Source: Prochlorococcus sp. AG-315-D17
Lineage (GTDB): Bacteria; Cyanobacteriota; Cyanobacteriia; PCC-6307; Cyanobiaceae
Assembly: GCA_003283685.1 (NCBI GenBank)
Contig: QBWD01000012.1
Coordinates: forward strand, 1-25,739
Reading direction: 5' to 3'
Length of the DNA: 25,739 nucleotides
A program made the position numbers and the translations under genes. The notes under the pieces are model-generated. The model was given only the letters and a program-made list of their open reading frames with translations. It was not told the origin of the DNA and ran no database searches. Positions 9,768 through 25,285 of the stretch are shown here, piece after piece. Within the stretch, counting starts at the first letter, position 1, and every line of letters starts with the position of its first letter.

Positions 9768-11103
9768 TATCTCTTATCCTTAAAGATTCAGAATGACTAT
9801 ATAATCCTTCGCTTTTAGCTAGTTGTATTACATCTTTCTTTGTATTATTAAAGGCTTTTTCTGTAAATTCTATGATTGAAGTATTTTTCATGAATGTTTC
9901 GACTCCAAGAGCTCCTGAAAAACGTGCAGTTCCTGAAGTTGGAAGAGTATGATTTGGTCCTGCAAGATAGTCGCCAATAGCCTCTGGAGTCCATGAGCCA
10001 ATAAATATTGCACCAGCATTTTTAATGTTTTTAGAGAACTCTTTAGGATGCTCCACAAGCAATTCAAGATGCTCTGGCGCAAAATCATTACTTAATTTTG
10101 CGCAAGTATTTAAGTTGTCACAAATAACTATTAAACCCCATTCAGAAAGAGACTTCTTGCATATTTTAGATCGTGGATTATTAGCAATTTGACGTTTGAT
10201 TTCTTTTGGTAATTCTTCTGCAAATCTTTTCTCTGTAGTGATTAAAATTGAGGAGGCAAGTGGATCGTGCTCAGCTTGAGCTAAAAGATCTGAAGCAATG
10301 TGTTCTACTTTTGCAGAATGATCTGCGATTATTAAAACTTCGCTCGGTCCTGCAAGAGAGTCTATCCCTACCGTCCCGTACACAAATTTCTTTGCCATAG
10401 TTACGTAAATGTTTCCTGGACCACTGATTACATCTACTTTTGGAATGGAAGTTGTTCCATATGCAAGCGCACCAATCGCCTGAGCTCCTCCAACACGAAA
10501 AACTTTTTTAATACCAGAAATATGAGCAGCTGCTAAAACTGTTTGATTTAGCTCTCCTTGAGAGTTAGCTGGAGATACCATTATGATTTCTTTTACTCCT
10601 GCTACTGTTGCAGGAATGGCATTCATTAAAACAGTGCTGGGATAGGCTGCTCTGCCTCCAGGAACATATATGCCTGCTTTCTCAACAGGGTTCCATTGCC
10701 TGCCAAGAGTCTCACCATGAGGTCCTGTGTACGAAATATTTTTTGGGACTTGAAGATTATGAAAAGTTTCGATCCTTTTTTTTGCTGTTAAAAGAGCGTT
10801 TTGCAAAAGGACTGGAGTTCTATCCCAAGCTTTAAAGATTTTTTCTGATGAAACTTGTAATGGTTTTGCAATAAATCCATCAAAAGCTTGAGTGTATTCA
10901 ATAAGAGCTTCATCTCTTCTTTTTCTTACGTTTTGGAGAATATCTTTAACTACTTCGTATGCTTTATCTTGAATTGCTCCAGAGGTTCTCTCCGTTATTC
11001 TTTGTAACTCAAAGTTAGCTTCTTCTATTTGGTTCGTGCATTTGATAATACATTCTTTAGAAACAGAATTCTGGGACTCCTGTTTATTAATTATTTGCCT
11101 CAT
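9745..11103 (-). CDS. hisD: Histidinol dehydrogenase
   Basis: HisD carries out the last two steps of histidine synthesis, oxidising histidinol through histidinal to histidine with two NAD+. The 452-residue protein shows all family blocks: [12 protein letters not shown] (147-157), [13 protein letters not shown] (205-217), GPGNIYV (228-234) and [11 protein letters not shown] (251-261). The zinc ligands are Gln276 and His279 (AQAEHD), Asp378 (GDYLAGPNH) and His437 (LYSHSES). The catalytic Glu344-His345 lies in APEHLELL. The start is ATG, with about 25 residues before the conserved helix. It stands alone rather than in a his operon, as is common in cyanobacteria. Its 3' end overlaps rpiA tail-to-tail and its 5' end is divergent from rpsT. 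Confidence 0.97.
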   Translation of the reverse strand: MRQIINKQESQNSVSKECIIKCTNQIEEANFELQRITERTSGAIQDKAYEVVKDILQNVRKRRDEALIEYTQAFDGFIAKPLQVSSEKIFKAWDRTPVLLQNALLTAKKRIETFHNLQVPKNISYTGPHGETLGRQWNPVEKAGIYVPGGRAAYPSTVLMNAIPATVAGVKEIIMVSPANSQGELNQTVLAAAHISGIKKVFRVGGAQAIGALAYGTTSIPKVDVISGPGNIYVTMAKKFVYGTVGIDSLAGPSEVLIIADHSAKVEHIASDLLAQAEHDPLASSILITTEKRFAEELPKEIKRQIANNPRSKICKKSLSEWGLIVICDNLNTCAKLSNDFAPEHLELLVEHPKEFSKNIKNAGAIFIGSWTPEAIGDYLAGPNHTLPTSGTARFSGALGVETFMKNTSIIEFTEKAFNNTKKDVIQLAKSEGLYSHSESLRIRDTKPLQEC

Positions 11104-11171
11104 GAACTTTTGGGTATTGGTTCAATTTGGTTATCTTATGCCTTATTTCTGATTTATGTACTCCTTCTTCA

Positions 11172-11517
<346 letters not shown>

Positions 11518-11566
11518 ACTTAAATAATTTAAAATTCCTATGTAAAAGAGTAGTTTTTTAATTCAC

Positions 11567-12358
11567 TTGACTGATTTGATCCCCCTTATAGACAGTCATT
11601 GTCATATTGTATTTTCTACCTTTGACAAGGATAGAGAAGAAGTAGCTTTAAGGTGGAGAAATGTAGGAGTTAAAAGTCTTTTACATGCTTGTGTGGAACC
11701 CTCTGAAATCCCAGCTATTAAATCTTTAGCGGATCAATTTAATGAATTAAGATATTCAGTTGGTGTTCATCCTTTAGATATTCAGCACTGGAATTCTCAA
11801 ACTCTGGAAATTCTAAGAAAGGCAGCGCTTGAGGACTTTAGAGTTGTTGCAATCGGAGAACTAGGGCTTGATCTTTTTAAAGCGAAAAATTTAAATGATC
11901 AGCTGTCAGTATTGTTACCCCAGCTGAAATTAGCTAATGAGTTAGATCTTCCGATAATCGTCCACTGCAGAGAGGCAGCAAATGAAATGTTAGAAGTTTT
12001 TAATAACCTTAATTCTGAGGGAGGATCTTGTCCAAAAGGTGTGATGCATTGCTGGAGTGGTAACACAAGTCAAATGAGAAGATTTCTAGATCTTGGCTTT
12101 TATATAAGCTTTAGTGGGAATATCACTTTTTCAAAATCACAAGACATACATGAGTGTGCTAAAGAAGTCCCTTCTAATAGATTTCTCGTTGAGACCGACA
12201 GCCCTTTCCTTTCTCCTGTTCCTAATAGAGGTAAGAGAAATGAACCCTCTTATGTGAAATTTGTGGCGGAAAAAATAGCAGACCTTAGAGGTGATAGCTT
12301 CTCTGAGGTTGCTGAACGAAGCACCTCAAATGCGAAAAGATTGTTTGGGTTGCCTTAA
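11567..12358 (+). CDS. tatD: TatD family metal-dependent DNase
   Basis: TatD proteins are TIM-barrel hydrolases acting as Mg2+-dependent 3'-5' nucleases; roles in DNA repair and RNA turnover have been proposed. The 263-residue protein keeps all metal residues: His11 and His13 (DSHCH), Glu98 (GELGLD), His133 (IVHCREA), His161 (MHCWSG) and Asp211 (ETDSPFL). The start is TTG at 11567, since an upstream in-frame ATG at 11540 is followed at once by TAA; TTG at 11576 is possible too. It lies between rpsT and rpoB on the same strand. Confidence 0.93.
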   Translation: MTDLIPLIDSHCHIVFSTFDKDREEVALRWRNVGVKSLLHACVEPSEIPAIKSLADQFNELRYSVGVHPLDIQHWNSQTLEILRKAALEDFRVVAIGELGLDLFKAKNLNDQLSVLLPQLKLANELDLPIIVHCREAANEMLEVFNNLNSEGGSCPKGVMHCWSGNTSQMRRFLDLGFYISFSGNITFSKSQDIHECAKEVPSNRFLVETDSPFLSPVPNRGKRNEPSYVKFVAEKIADLRGDSFSEVAERSTSNAKRLFGLP

Positions 12359-12361
12359 ATA

Positions 12362-12390
12362 TTGACATTTTCTATAGTTTAATATCTATT
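12362..12390 (+). promoter_or_regulatory. Candidate upstream promoter of the rpoB operon
   Basis: A perfect TTGACA (12362-12367) four bases after the tatD stop is followed, 17 bases on, by TCTATT (12385-12390), a four-of-six match to the -10 consensus. If used, it would give rpoB a leader of about 200 bases containing the structures at 12416-12452. The -10 is weak and other promoters closer to rpoB are possible. Confidence 0.35.
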
Positions 12391-12415
12391 TTGAGTGTAG
12401 AATTAATCTTCTCGT

Positions 12416-12452
12416 GGTTTAGTGTTGGGATCTGCGCTAAACCCTTGCAAGG
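12416..12452 (+). other. Hairpin plus palindrome in the rpoB leader
   Basis: GGTTTAGTG (12416-12424) and CGCTAAACC (12435-12443) form a nine-base-pair stem with one T-G wobble around a 10-base loop. It runs directly into the perfect palindrome CCTTGCAAGG (12443-12452). No T run follows, so it does not look like a simple terminator of tatD. It could be a leader RNA structure or a binding site. Confidence 0.45.
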
Positions 12453-12597
12453 CCTAGTTAATTAAGTTCTTATTGATTCAACTCAACTAAATCTTATTTC
12501 AGGATTTCTAGTTGAATTGTTTTTATAGCTTCATTCTTAACTTTTAGGCTAATGCAAAACCTCACCACAGTTCTCTATATATAAACTTAGGTTTCGA

Positions 12598-15500
12598 ATG
12601 AGCAGAAGCGCGATTCAGGTAGCCAAATCAGCTACATATCTGCCTGATTTGGTTGAGGTTCAAAGATCAAGCTTTAAGTGGTTTTTGGATAAAGGTTTAA
12701 TAGAAGAATTAGATAATTTTTCGCCCATTACGGATTACACAGGTAAGTTGGAATTACATTTTGTAGGACAAGAATATAGGCTAAAGCGTCCTAGGCATGA
12801 TGTAGAAGAAGCAAAAAGAAGAGATGCAACTTTTGCTTCTCAAATGTATGTTACTTGTCGACTAATTAATAAAGAGACTGGTGAAATTAAAGAACAAGAA
12901 GTATTCATTGGTGAACTGCCTTTAATGACAGAAAGGGGAACCTTTATTATTAATGGTGCAGAAAGAGTAATAGTTAATCAGATTGTAAGAAGTCCTGGAG
13001 TTTATTTTAAAGATGAGCAGGATAAAAACGGTCGCAGAACGTACAACGCAAGTGTGATTCCTAATCGTGGAGCATGGTTGAAATTTGAGACTGATAAAAA
13101 TGATTTATTACATGTTCGTGTAGATAAAACAAGGAAAATAAATGCCCATGTTTTAATGAGGGCAATGGGTTTGTCAGATAATGATGTAATAGACAAACTA
13201 CGTCATCCTGAGTTTTATCAAAAATCAATTGATTCTGCTAATGAAGAAGGTATTAGTTCTGAGGACCAGGCTTTATTGGAACTTTATAAAAAATTAAGAC
13301 CAGGTGAGCCACCATCAGTAAGTGGAGGACAGCAATTACTTCAAACAAGATTTTTTGATCCAAAACGTTATGATTTAGGAAGAGTAGGAAGATATAAAAT
13401 AAATAAGAAATTACGTTTAACTATACCCGACAATTTGAGAACACTTACTCACGAAGATGTTCTATCTACTCTGGATTATCTTATTAATTTAGAATTAGAT
13501 GTGGGTGGTGCAACTTTGGATGATATTGATCATTTAGGTAATAGAAGAGTTAGATCCGTTGGAGAACTTCTGCAAAATCAAGTTCGTGTTGGCTTGAATA
13601 GACTTGAAAGGATAATTAAAGAGAGAATGACCGTTGGAGAAACAGATTCTCTTACTCCAGCACAATTGGTTAATCCAAAACCATTGGTTGCAGCAATTAA
13701 AGAATTTTTTGGCTCAAGTCAATTAAGTCAATTTATGGATCAAACAAACCCATTAGCGGAATTAACACATAAAAGACGTATTTCGGCTTTAGGACCAGGT
13801 GGACTTACTCGTGAAAGAGCAGGTTTTGCTGTTAGAGATATCCACCCGTCTCATTATGGAAGGCTTTGTCCAATTGAAACGCCTGAAGGCCCTAATGCAG
13901 GTCTGATTAATTCATTAGCTACTCATGCCCGAGTAAATCAATATGGCTTTATTGAGACACCCTTTTGGAAGGTGGAAAACGGTCGAGTAATTAAAGAAGG
14001 GGACCCTATCTATTTATCTGCAGATTTGGAGGATGAATGCAGGGTGGCCCCAGGTGATGTGGCTACAGATAAAGAAGGGAAAATTTTGTCTGAACTTATA
14101 CCTGTTAGGTATCGACAAGATTTTGAAACCGTTCCACCTGCGCAAGTTGATTATGTTCAATTATCGCCAGTTCAGGTTATTTCTGTAGCGGCATCGTTAA
14201 TTCCATTTCTGGAGCATGATGATGCTAATAGAGCTTTGATGGGCTCAAATATGCAAAGACAAGCAGTTCCTCTTTTGCGTCCAGAGCGCCCTCTTGTTGG
14301 AACTGGTTTGGAAACTCAAGTCGCGAGAGACTCGGGAATGGTTCCAATATCAAAAGTTAATGGAACAGTCTCCTATGTAGACGCTAATGCAATTATCGTT
14401 ACTGACGATGAAGGAAATGATCACGCCCATTATTTACAGAAATATCAACGATCAAATCAAGATACTTGCTTGAATCAAAGGCCTATAGTTTTTAATGGTG
14501 ATCCAGTTATTGTGGGTCAAGTATTAGCTGATGGATCAGCATGTGAAGGAGGCGAAATAGCCCTTGGTCAAAATGTTTTAATTGCTTATATGCCATGGGA
14601 AGGTTACAACTATGAAGATGCTATTCTTGTTAGTGAAAGATTAGTAAAAGATGATCTTTATACTTCAGTACACATAGAAAAATACGAAATTGAAGCTAGA
14701 CAAACCAAGTTAGGACCTGAAGAAATTACAAGAGAAATTCCAAATGTGTCCGAAGAAAATTTAGGGAACTTAGATGAAATGGGGATTATTAGAATAGGAG
14801 CTTATGTAGAGAGTGGAGATATTCTTGTAGGCAAAGTAACTCCCAAAGGAGAATCAGATCAACCACCAGAAGAAAAACTTTTAAGAGCCATTTTTGGAGA
14901 GAAAGCAAGAGATGTTAGAGATAATTCTCTTCGAGTTCCTTCAACAGAAAGAGGACGTGTAGTTGATGTCAGAATTTATACCAGAGAACAAGGTGATGAA
15001 CTACCACCAGGAGCAAACATGGTAGTTAGAGTTTATGTCGCGCAAAGAAGAAAGATTCAAGTTGGAGATAAAATGGCTGGCCGTCATGGTAACAAAGGAA
15101 TCATTAGTCGAATACTTCCAAGAGAAGATATGCCTTATCTTCCTGACGGAACTCCTGTAGACATATGCCTTAACCCTCTTGGTGTACCAAGCAGAATGAA
15201 TGTAGGGCAAGTCTTTGAGCTTCTTATGGGTTGGGCTGCCGCAAACTTGGATTGTCGAGTTAAAGTTGTACCTTTTGATGAGATGTATGGGCCTGAGATG
15301 TCTAATCAGACAGTTCAAGCTTATTTAAAAGAAGCTGCCAATCAACCAGGTAAATCATGGGTCTATAACCCAGACAATCCAGGGAAGTTACTTTTGACAG
15401 ATGGCCGAAGTGGAGAACCTTTTGACCAACCTGTTGCTGTTGGTTATGCCCACTTTCTTAAGCTTGTACATTTAGTTGACGATAAGATTCATGCACGTTC

Positions 15501-15888
15501 TACTGGACCTTATTCCTTGGTTACACAGCAACCTTTAGGTGGAAAGGCTCAACAAGGGGGACAGCGATTGGGTGAGATGGAAGTATGGGCTCTCGAAGCT
15601 TATGGTGCTGCATATACTTTGCAAGAACTTTTAACCGTTAAATCAGATGATATGCAAGGCCGTAACGAGGCTCTTAATTCGATTGTAAAAGGTAAGCCAA
15701 TTCCGAGACCTGGTACCCCTGAATCTTTCAAGGTTTTAATGAGAGAACTTCAGTCACTCGGATTAGATATTGGTGTCTATACAGACGATGGAAAAGAGGT
15801 TGATCTAATGCAAGATGTGAATCCACGAAGAAGTACACCAAGTAGACCTACTTATGAATCGTTGGGGGCGTCAGAGTACGAAGAGTAA
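12598..15888 (+). CDS. rpoB: RNA polymerase beta subunit
   Basis: Beta forms one side of the polymerase catalytic cleft. The 1096-residue protein lacks the large insertions of the 1342-residue E. coli subunit, as in other cyanobacteria. The rifampicin-pocket region begins at about residue 374 ([21 protein letters not shown]). It is followed by [12 protein letters not shown] and [18 protein letters not shown]. The basic active-site block [11 protein letters not shown] is at 824-834, and the C-terminal clamp anchor includes [19 protein letters not shown]. The start is ATG; no strong Shine-Dalgarno sequence is seen. rpoC1 begins 44 bases after the stop, so the two are surely co-transcribed. Confidence 0.99.
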   Translation: MSRSAIQVAKSATYLPDLVEVQRSSFKWFLDKGLIEELDNFSPITDYTGKLELHFVGQEYRLKRPRHDVEEAKRRDATFASQMYVTCRLINKETGEIKEQEVFIGELPLMTERGTFIINGAERVIVNQIVRSPGVYFKDEQDKNGRRTYNASVIPNRGAWLKFETDKNDLLHVRVDKTRKINAHVLMRAMGLSDNDVIDKLRHPEFYQKSIDSANEEGISSEDQALLELYKKLRPGEPPSVSGGQQLLQTRFFDPKRYDLGRVGRYKINKKLRLTIPDNLRTLTHEDVLSTLDYLINLELDVGGATLDDIDHLGNRRVRSVGELLQNQVRVGLNRLERIIKERMTVGETDSLTPAQLVNPKPLVAAIKEFFGSSQLSQFMDQTNPLAELTHKRRISALGPGGLTRERAGFAVRDIHPSHYGRLCPIETPEGPNAGLINSLATHARVNQYGFIETPFWKVENGRVIKEGDPIYLSADLEDECRVAPGDVATDKEGKILSELIPVRYRQDFETVPPAQVDYVQLSPVQVISVAASLIPFLEHDDANRALMGSNMQRQAVPLLRPERPLVGTGLETQVARDSGMVPISKVNGTVSYVDANAIIVTDDEGNDHAHYLQKYQRSNQDTCLNQRPIVFNGDPVIVGQVLADGSACEGGEIALGQNVLIAYMPWEGYNYEDAILVSERLVKDDLYTSVHIEKYEIEARQTKLGPEEITREIPNVSEENLGNLDEMGIIRIGAYVESGDILVGKVTPKGESDQPPEEKLLRAIFGEKARDVRDNSLRVPSTERGRVVDVRIYTREQGDELPPGANMVVRVYVAQRRKIQVGDKMAGRHGNKGIISRILPREDMPYLPDGTPVDICLNPLGVPSRMNVGQVFELLMGWAAANLDCRVKVVPFDEMYGPEMSNQTVQAYLKEAANQPGKSWVYNPDNPGKLLLTDGRSGEPFDQPVAVGYAHFLKLVHLVDDKIHARSTGPYSLVTQQPLGGKAQQGGQRLGEMEVWALEAYGAAYTLQELLTVKSDDMQGRNEALNSIVKGKPIPRPGTPESFKVLMRELQSLGLDIGVYTDDGKEVDLMQDVNPRRSTPSRPTYESLGASEYEE

Positions 15889-15932
15889 TTAACTCAGTAC
15901 GAAAACATTTATTTCAAACACTTTATTTATCT

Positions 15933-17837
15933 ATGACTAACAGCAATTTACGAACAGAGAATCATTTCGATTACGTCAAAATTAAAATAGCTTCTCCTCA
16001 AAGGGTTATGGAATGGGGGCAAAGAACATTACCTAATGGACAAGTAGTAGGTGAAGTCACGAAGCCTGAGACGATTAATTATCGTACTCTAAAGCCTGAG
16101 ATGGATGGATTGTTTTGTGAAAAGATTTTTGGTCCATCTAAAGATTGGGAATGTCATTGTGGAAAATATAAGAGAGTCAGACACCGTGGAATTGTTTGTG
16201 AAAGATGTGGTGTTGAAGTCACAGAAAGTCGCGTTAGGCGACATAGAATGGGCTTTATAAAATTAGCTGCTCCTGTCTCTCATGTTTGGTATTTAAAAGG
16301 TATTCCAAGTTATGTCGCTATTTTATTAGACATGCCGTTGAGGGATGTAGAACAAATTGTATATTTTAATTGTTATGTTGTATTAGATATAGGTGATAGC
16401 AAAGATTTAAAGTATAAGCAATTACTCACTGAAGACGAATGGTTGGAAATAGAGGATGAAATTTATGCTGAGGATTCAATCATAGAAAATGAGCCTATTG
16501 TTGGCATAGGAGCAGAGGCATTAAAACAATTATTAGAAGATTTGAACCTTAAGGAAGTAGCAGAGCAATTAAGAGAAGACGTTTCAACTAGCAAAGGTCA
16601 AAAAAGGGCCAAGTTAATCAAAAGACTAAGAGTTATAGATAATTTTATTGCTACTGGCGCAAGTCCTGAATGGATGGTTTTAGATGCAATTCCTGTAATA
16701 CCACCTGACTTGAGACCTATGGTTCAGTTGGATGGAGGTAGGTTCGCAACATCAGATTTGAATGATTTATACAGAAGAGTAATCAATAGAAACAATCGAC
16801 TTGCTCGTCTTCAAGAAATATTAGCTCCAGAGATAATTGTAAGAAACGAAAAAAGAATGTTACAAGAGGCTGTAGATGCACTTATTGATAATGGAAGAAG
16901 AGGAAGAACAGTTGTCGGTGCAAACAATCGCCCTCTTAAATCACTCAGCGATATTATTGAAGGAAAGCAAGGTCGATTTAGACAGAATTTACTTGGTAAG
17001 AGAGTTGATTATTCGGGTCGTTCAGTAATAGTAGTTGGTCCGAAATTAAAAATGCACCAATGTGGATTACCAAAAGAAATGGCAATAGAGCTTTTTCAAC
17101 CTTTTGTAATTCACAGATTGATTCGTCAGAATATTGTTAATAACATTAAGGCAGCAAAGAAATTAATACAACGAGCTGATGATGAAGTCATGCAAGTATT
17201 GCAAGAAGTAATAGAAGGTCATCCAATTCTTCTTAATCGTGCTCCTACTTTGCACCGCTTAGGTATTCAAGCTTTCGAGCCTAAATTGGTTGCTGGTCGG
17301 GCTATTCAGTTACATCCATTGGTTTGTCCTGCGTTTAATGCTGATTTTGATGGCGATCAAATGGCAGTTCATGTCCCCTTAGCTATTGAGGCTCAAACAG
17401 AGGCAAGAATGTTGATGCTAGCAAGTAATAACATTCTTTCTCCTGCTACTGGGGATCCTATTGTCACACCATCTCAAGATATGGTTTTAGGTTCTTATTA
17501 CCTCACTGCAATTCAGCCTGAAGCATCTCAGCCTAAGTTTGGAGACTATGCGCAAACTTATGCATCACTAGTGGATGTTATTCATGCTTTTGAAGATAAA
17601 AGAATCAATCTTCATGACTGGGTTTGGGTTCGTTTTTTAGGTGAGGTTGAAGATGATGATGAACTTGATAAACCTAGGAAAACAGAAGTCTTGGGAGATG
17701 GCACTCGAATAGAAGATTGGACTTATCGACGTGATCGATTAAATAAGGATGGAGATTTATTAAGCCGTTATATCCTGACGACCGTTGGCCGTGTCGTAAT
17801 GAATGACACTATTATTGATGCAGTAGCTGTTACTTAA
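15933..17837 (+). CDS. rpoC1: RNA polymerase gamma subunit (N-terminal half of beta-prime)
   Basis: Cyanobacteria split beta-prime into two proteins; this 634-residue gamma subunit is the N-terminal half. It has the zinc site Cys74, Cys76, Cys89 and Cys92 ([11 protein letters not shown] to CERCG). The rudder and switch region includes [24 protein letters not shown]. The catalytic loop NADFDGDQ (469-476) has Asp471, Asp473 and Asp475 binding the active-site Mg2+. The length is typical of picocyanobacteria. The gene ends after a poorly conserved tail, with rpoC2 46 bases downstream; this is the natural split, not a frameshift. Confidence 0.99.
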   Translation: MTNSNLRTENHFDYVKIKIASPQRVMEWGQRTLPNGQVVGEVTKPETINYRTLKPEMDGLFCEKIFGPSKDWECHCGKYKRVRHRGIVCERCGVEVTESRVRRHRMGFIKLAAPVSHVWYLKGIPSYVAILLDMPLRDVEQIVYFNCYVVLDIGDSKDLKYKQLLTEDEWLEIEDEIYAEDSIIENEPIVGIGAEALKQLLEDLNLKEVAEQLREDVSTSKGQKRAKLIKRLRVIDNFIATGASPEWMVLDAIPVIPPDLRPMVQLDGGRFATSDLNDLYRRVINRNNRLARLQEILAPEIIVRNEKRMLQEAVDALIDNGRRGRTVVGANNRPLKSLSDIIEGKQGRFRQNLLGKRVDYSGRSVIVVGPKLKMHQCGLPKEMAIELFQPFVIHRLIRQNIVNNIKAAKKLIQRADDEVMQVLQEVIEGHPILLNRAPTLHRLGIQAFEPKLVAGRAIQLHPLVCPAFNADFDGDQMAVHVPLAIEAQTEARMLMLASNNILSPATGDPIVTPSQDMVLGSYYLTAIQPEASQPKFGDYAQTYASLVDVIHAFEDKRINLHDWVWVRFLGEVEDDDELDKPRKTEVLGDGTRIEDWTYRRDRLNKDGDLLSRYILTTVGRVVMNDTIIDAVAVT

Positions 17838-17874
17838 ATAATCCCAAGATATTTACTTTTCTTTAATTTATTAG

Positions 17875-21990
<4,116 letters not shown>

Positions 21991-22024
21991 GAAAAGTTTA
22001 ACTAATTCTTTTTTAATTTTCTAA

Positions 22025-23295
<1,271 letters not shown>

Positions 23296-23318
23296 AAAGA
23301 TATTACTGGTCAAATCAT

Positions 23319-25085
23319 ATGACATTTATTGATTGGTTTATTCTCGCAATCTACTTATTATTTTCTTTGGGACTAGGAATTTATGTTTCTATAAAAAATC
23401 ACAATGAAGAAGATTATTTTGTTGCAGGTCGCAAGTTAAGTGGTCTGCTTGCTGGAATATCAATGGCTGCAACTACATTCTCAATTGATACACCTTTATA
23501 TGTTGCAGGAGTTATTGGGACAAGAGGATTAGCAGGGAATTGGGAGTGGTGGAGTTTTGGGCTTGCCCATGTTGCCATGACAGTAATATTTGCTCCACTT
23601 TGGCGACGTAGTGGTGTCTTGACGGATGCTGCTTTTACGGAGTTACGATATGGCGGAAAAGCAGCTGCTTGGTTAAGGGGCGTTAAAGCTTTTTTACTAG
23701 CAGTTCCTATTAATTGTATCGGGATTGGCTATGCCTTTTTAGCAATGCGAAAGGTAGCAGAAGCATTAGGAGTCGTAGATGGCCATCATGTTTTTTTGTT
23801 TTTTACTGACACCATAATCTTTATGGTTTTAGTAGCTATTTTCATGCTTATTTATACAGTCCTAGGTGGACTTTGGGCAGTAGTAATTAATGATTCTATC
23901 CAGCTTTTATTAGCGTTGTTAGGGGCCGTTGCTGTGTGTTATGTCGTGCTTGACGCTTCTGGGGGTATGGCAGAATTGCTTCTCAAATTAGAGAACCTTG
24001 ACCGACCAGAATTACTCTCTTTGTTTCCATGGAATTGGGATAAAGAGGGGATTCATTGGATTGATAGTTCGGGTATAAGCATCACTACTTTTACAGCCTT
24101 TATTGCATTGCAATGGTGGAGTTTTAGACGCAGTGATGGAGGTGGCGAATTCATTCAACGCTTGCTAGCTACTAAAGATGAGAGACAAGCAACTTTGGCA
24201 GGTATAGTTTTTTTAATTATTAATTATCTAATTCGCAGCTGGCTTTGGATATTGGTTGGATTGGCTGGTTTGGTTTTATTGCCTTATCAAACTGACTGGG
24301 AATTAAGTTATCCATCTTTAGCTGTTCAGTATTTACCTCCCGTAGCTCTTGGATTTGTTGTCGTTTCATTAGTTGCTGCCTTTATGAGCACAATAAGTAC
24401 TTCAATTAATTGGGGAGCTAGTTATATTACACATGATCTTTATAAAAGATTTTTAAGACCATACTCTGGTCCAAAAGAACTAATTTTTATTGGGCAATTA
24501 TCCAGTATTTTGTTGCTTTTAATGGGGGTTTTTGCAGCATTAATAAGTGATAGTATTGGCTCAATATTTAGATTAGTTATTGCAATAGGTACAGGACCAG
24601 GAGTCGTTCTTGTCCTTAGATGGTTTTGGTGGAGGATTAATGCTCAGACTGAGCTAGCTGCTATGTTAAGCGGTTTTTTTATAGGATTAATAACGTCAGT
24701 TTCTCCTATCTTTATAATCAATGATTTCGGAAACAGACTTTTATTTACTACTTTATTTACGGCTGCAATTTGGCTTATTACTTTATTTTTTACTAATCCA
24801 GAGACTGAAGAAACACTTGATAATTTTGTAAGGGAAGTAAGACCACCGGGACCAGGCTGGAAAATTGTGAGAGATCGAATGAATTTGGAGCCTATTGATT
24901 CTCTATTTGTCCTTGTCTTGCGTTTTGTTTTTGGTTCCGGAATACTTTATGGCTTATTAGTCAGTATTGGAGCTTTCTTACTCCATCAAGAAAGAGGAGG
25001 CTGGATTGCTCTCTTAGTAGCAGTATCTTGTGGTTTTATGATTAAAAAAACACGACTAATTACTCATTCATTTGAGAAAGTTTAG
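23319..25085 (+). CDS. Sodium:solute symporter family transporter
   Basis: This 588-residue, very hydrophobic protein has about 13-14 predicted membrane helices and the LeuT-like fold of the SSS family, which imports small solutes with Na+. Family marks are the first helix (WFILAIYLLFSLGLGIY), the loop NEEDYFVAGRKL, the unwound-helix segment SMAATTFSIDTPLY (48-61), and the Na2-site helix near 350-370 (AFMSTISTSINWGASY), whose Ser/Thr residues are kept. The block WRINAQTELAAM is also family-like. The substrate cannot be read from the sequence; sugar or amino-acid names given to relatives are guesses. The start is ATG, 23 bases after rlmN, so it probably shares the rpo transcript. It lies in the cytoplasmic membrane. 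Confidence 0.93.
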   Translation: MTFIDWFILAIYLLFSLGLGIYVSIKNHNEEDYFVAGRKLSGLLAGISMAATTFSIDTPLYVAGVIGTRGLAGNWEWWSFGLAHVAMTVIFAPLWRRSGVLTDAAFTELRYGGKAAAWLRGVKAFLLAVPINCIGIGYAFLAMRKVAEALGVVDGHHVFLFFTDTIIFMVLVAIFMLIYTVLGGLWAVVINDSIQLLLALLGAVAVCYVVLDASGGMAELLLKLENLDRPELLSLFPWNWDKEGIHWIDSSGISITTFTAFIALQWWSFRRSDGGGEFIQRLLATKDERQATLAGIVFLIINYLIRSWLWILVGLAGLVLLPYQTDWELSYPSLAVQYLPPVALGFVVVSLVAAFMSTISTSINWGASYITHDLYKRFLRPYSGPKELIFIGQLSSILLLLMGVFAALISDSIGSIFRLVIAIGTGPGVVLVLRWFWWRINAQTELAAMLSGFFIGLITSVSPIFIINDFGNRLLFTTLFTAAIWLITLFFTNPETEETLDNFVREVRPPGPGWKIVRDRMNLEPIDSLFVLVLRFVFGSGILYGLLVSIGAFLLHQERGGWIALLVAVSCGFMIKKTRLITHSFEKV

Positions 25086-25135
25086 CCAATTGAACAGAAT
25101 TTAGAGCAGAATGGAGTTGTTATTAATTTCCAAAC

Positions 25136-25261
25136 TTGGGTTTTTTACGTTCGACGCTTTTTCCTATTTTGATTGTTAGTCTTTTTGGGATAGCTTTGTT
25201 TGCCGTTACTGCACGTATTTGGCTGCCTGGTGACATGCTCGCACCTGCTCCAGTCAATTGA
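25136..25261 (+). CDS. Possible small membrane peptide, 41 residues
   Basis: An open frame from TTG at 25136 to TGA at 25259 encodes a basic start (GFLRST), one clear membrane helix (LFPILIVSLFGIALFAV) and a short tail, RIWLPGDMLAPAPVN. A single strong helix with a Pro-rich end looks like a real small protein. However, there is no ATG in this frame, and a neighbouring frame has an ATG at 25111 that would join it by a one-base shift at the T run (25141-25146). It is in frame with, but separated by one stop from, the HEAT-repeat gene downstream. The function is unknown. Confidence 0.5.
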   Translation: MGFLRSTLFPILIVSLFGIALFAVTARIWLPGDMLAPAPVN

Positions 25262-25285
25262 GCTAGTTCTCCATTTTTAAGAGAT

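Noticed and set aside
15001..15318. 105-codon minus-strand frame inside rpoB
   Set aside because: It lies opposite a highly conserved part of rpoB, has no recognisable domain, and is a shadow frame.
25259..25261. TGA in frame between the small membrane peptide and the HEAT-repeat protein, as a stop read through or as selenocysteine
   Set aside because: The HEAT gene has its own ATG and ribosome binding site 25 bases on, and there is no sign of a selenocysteine hairpin. Two separate genes are the simpler reading.
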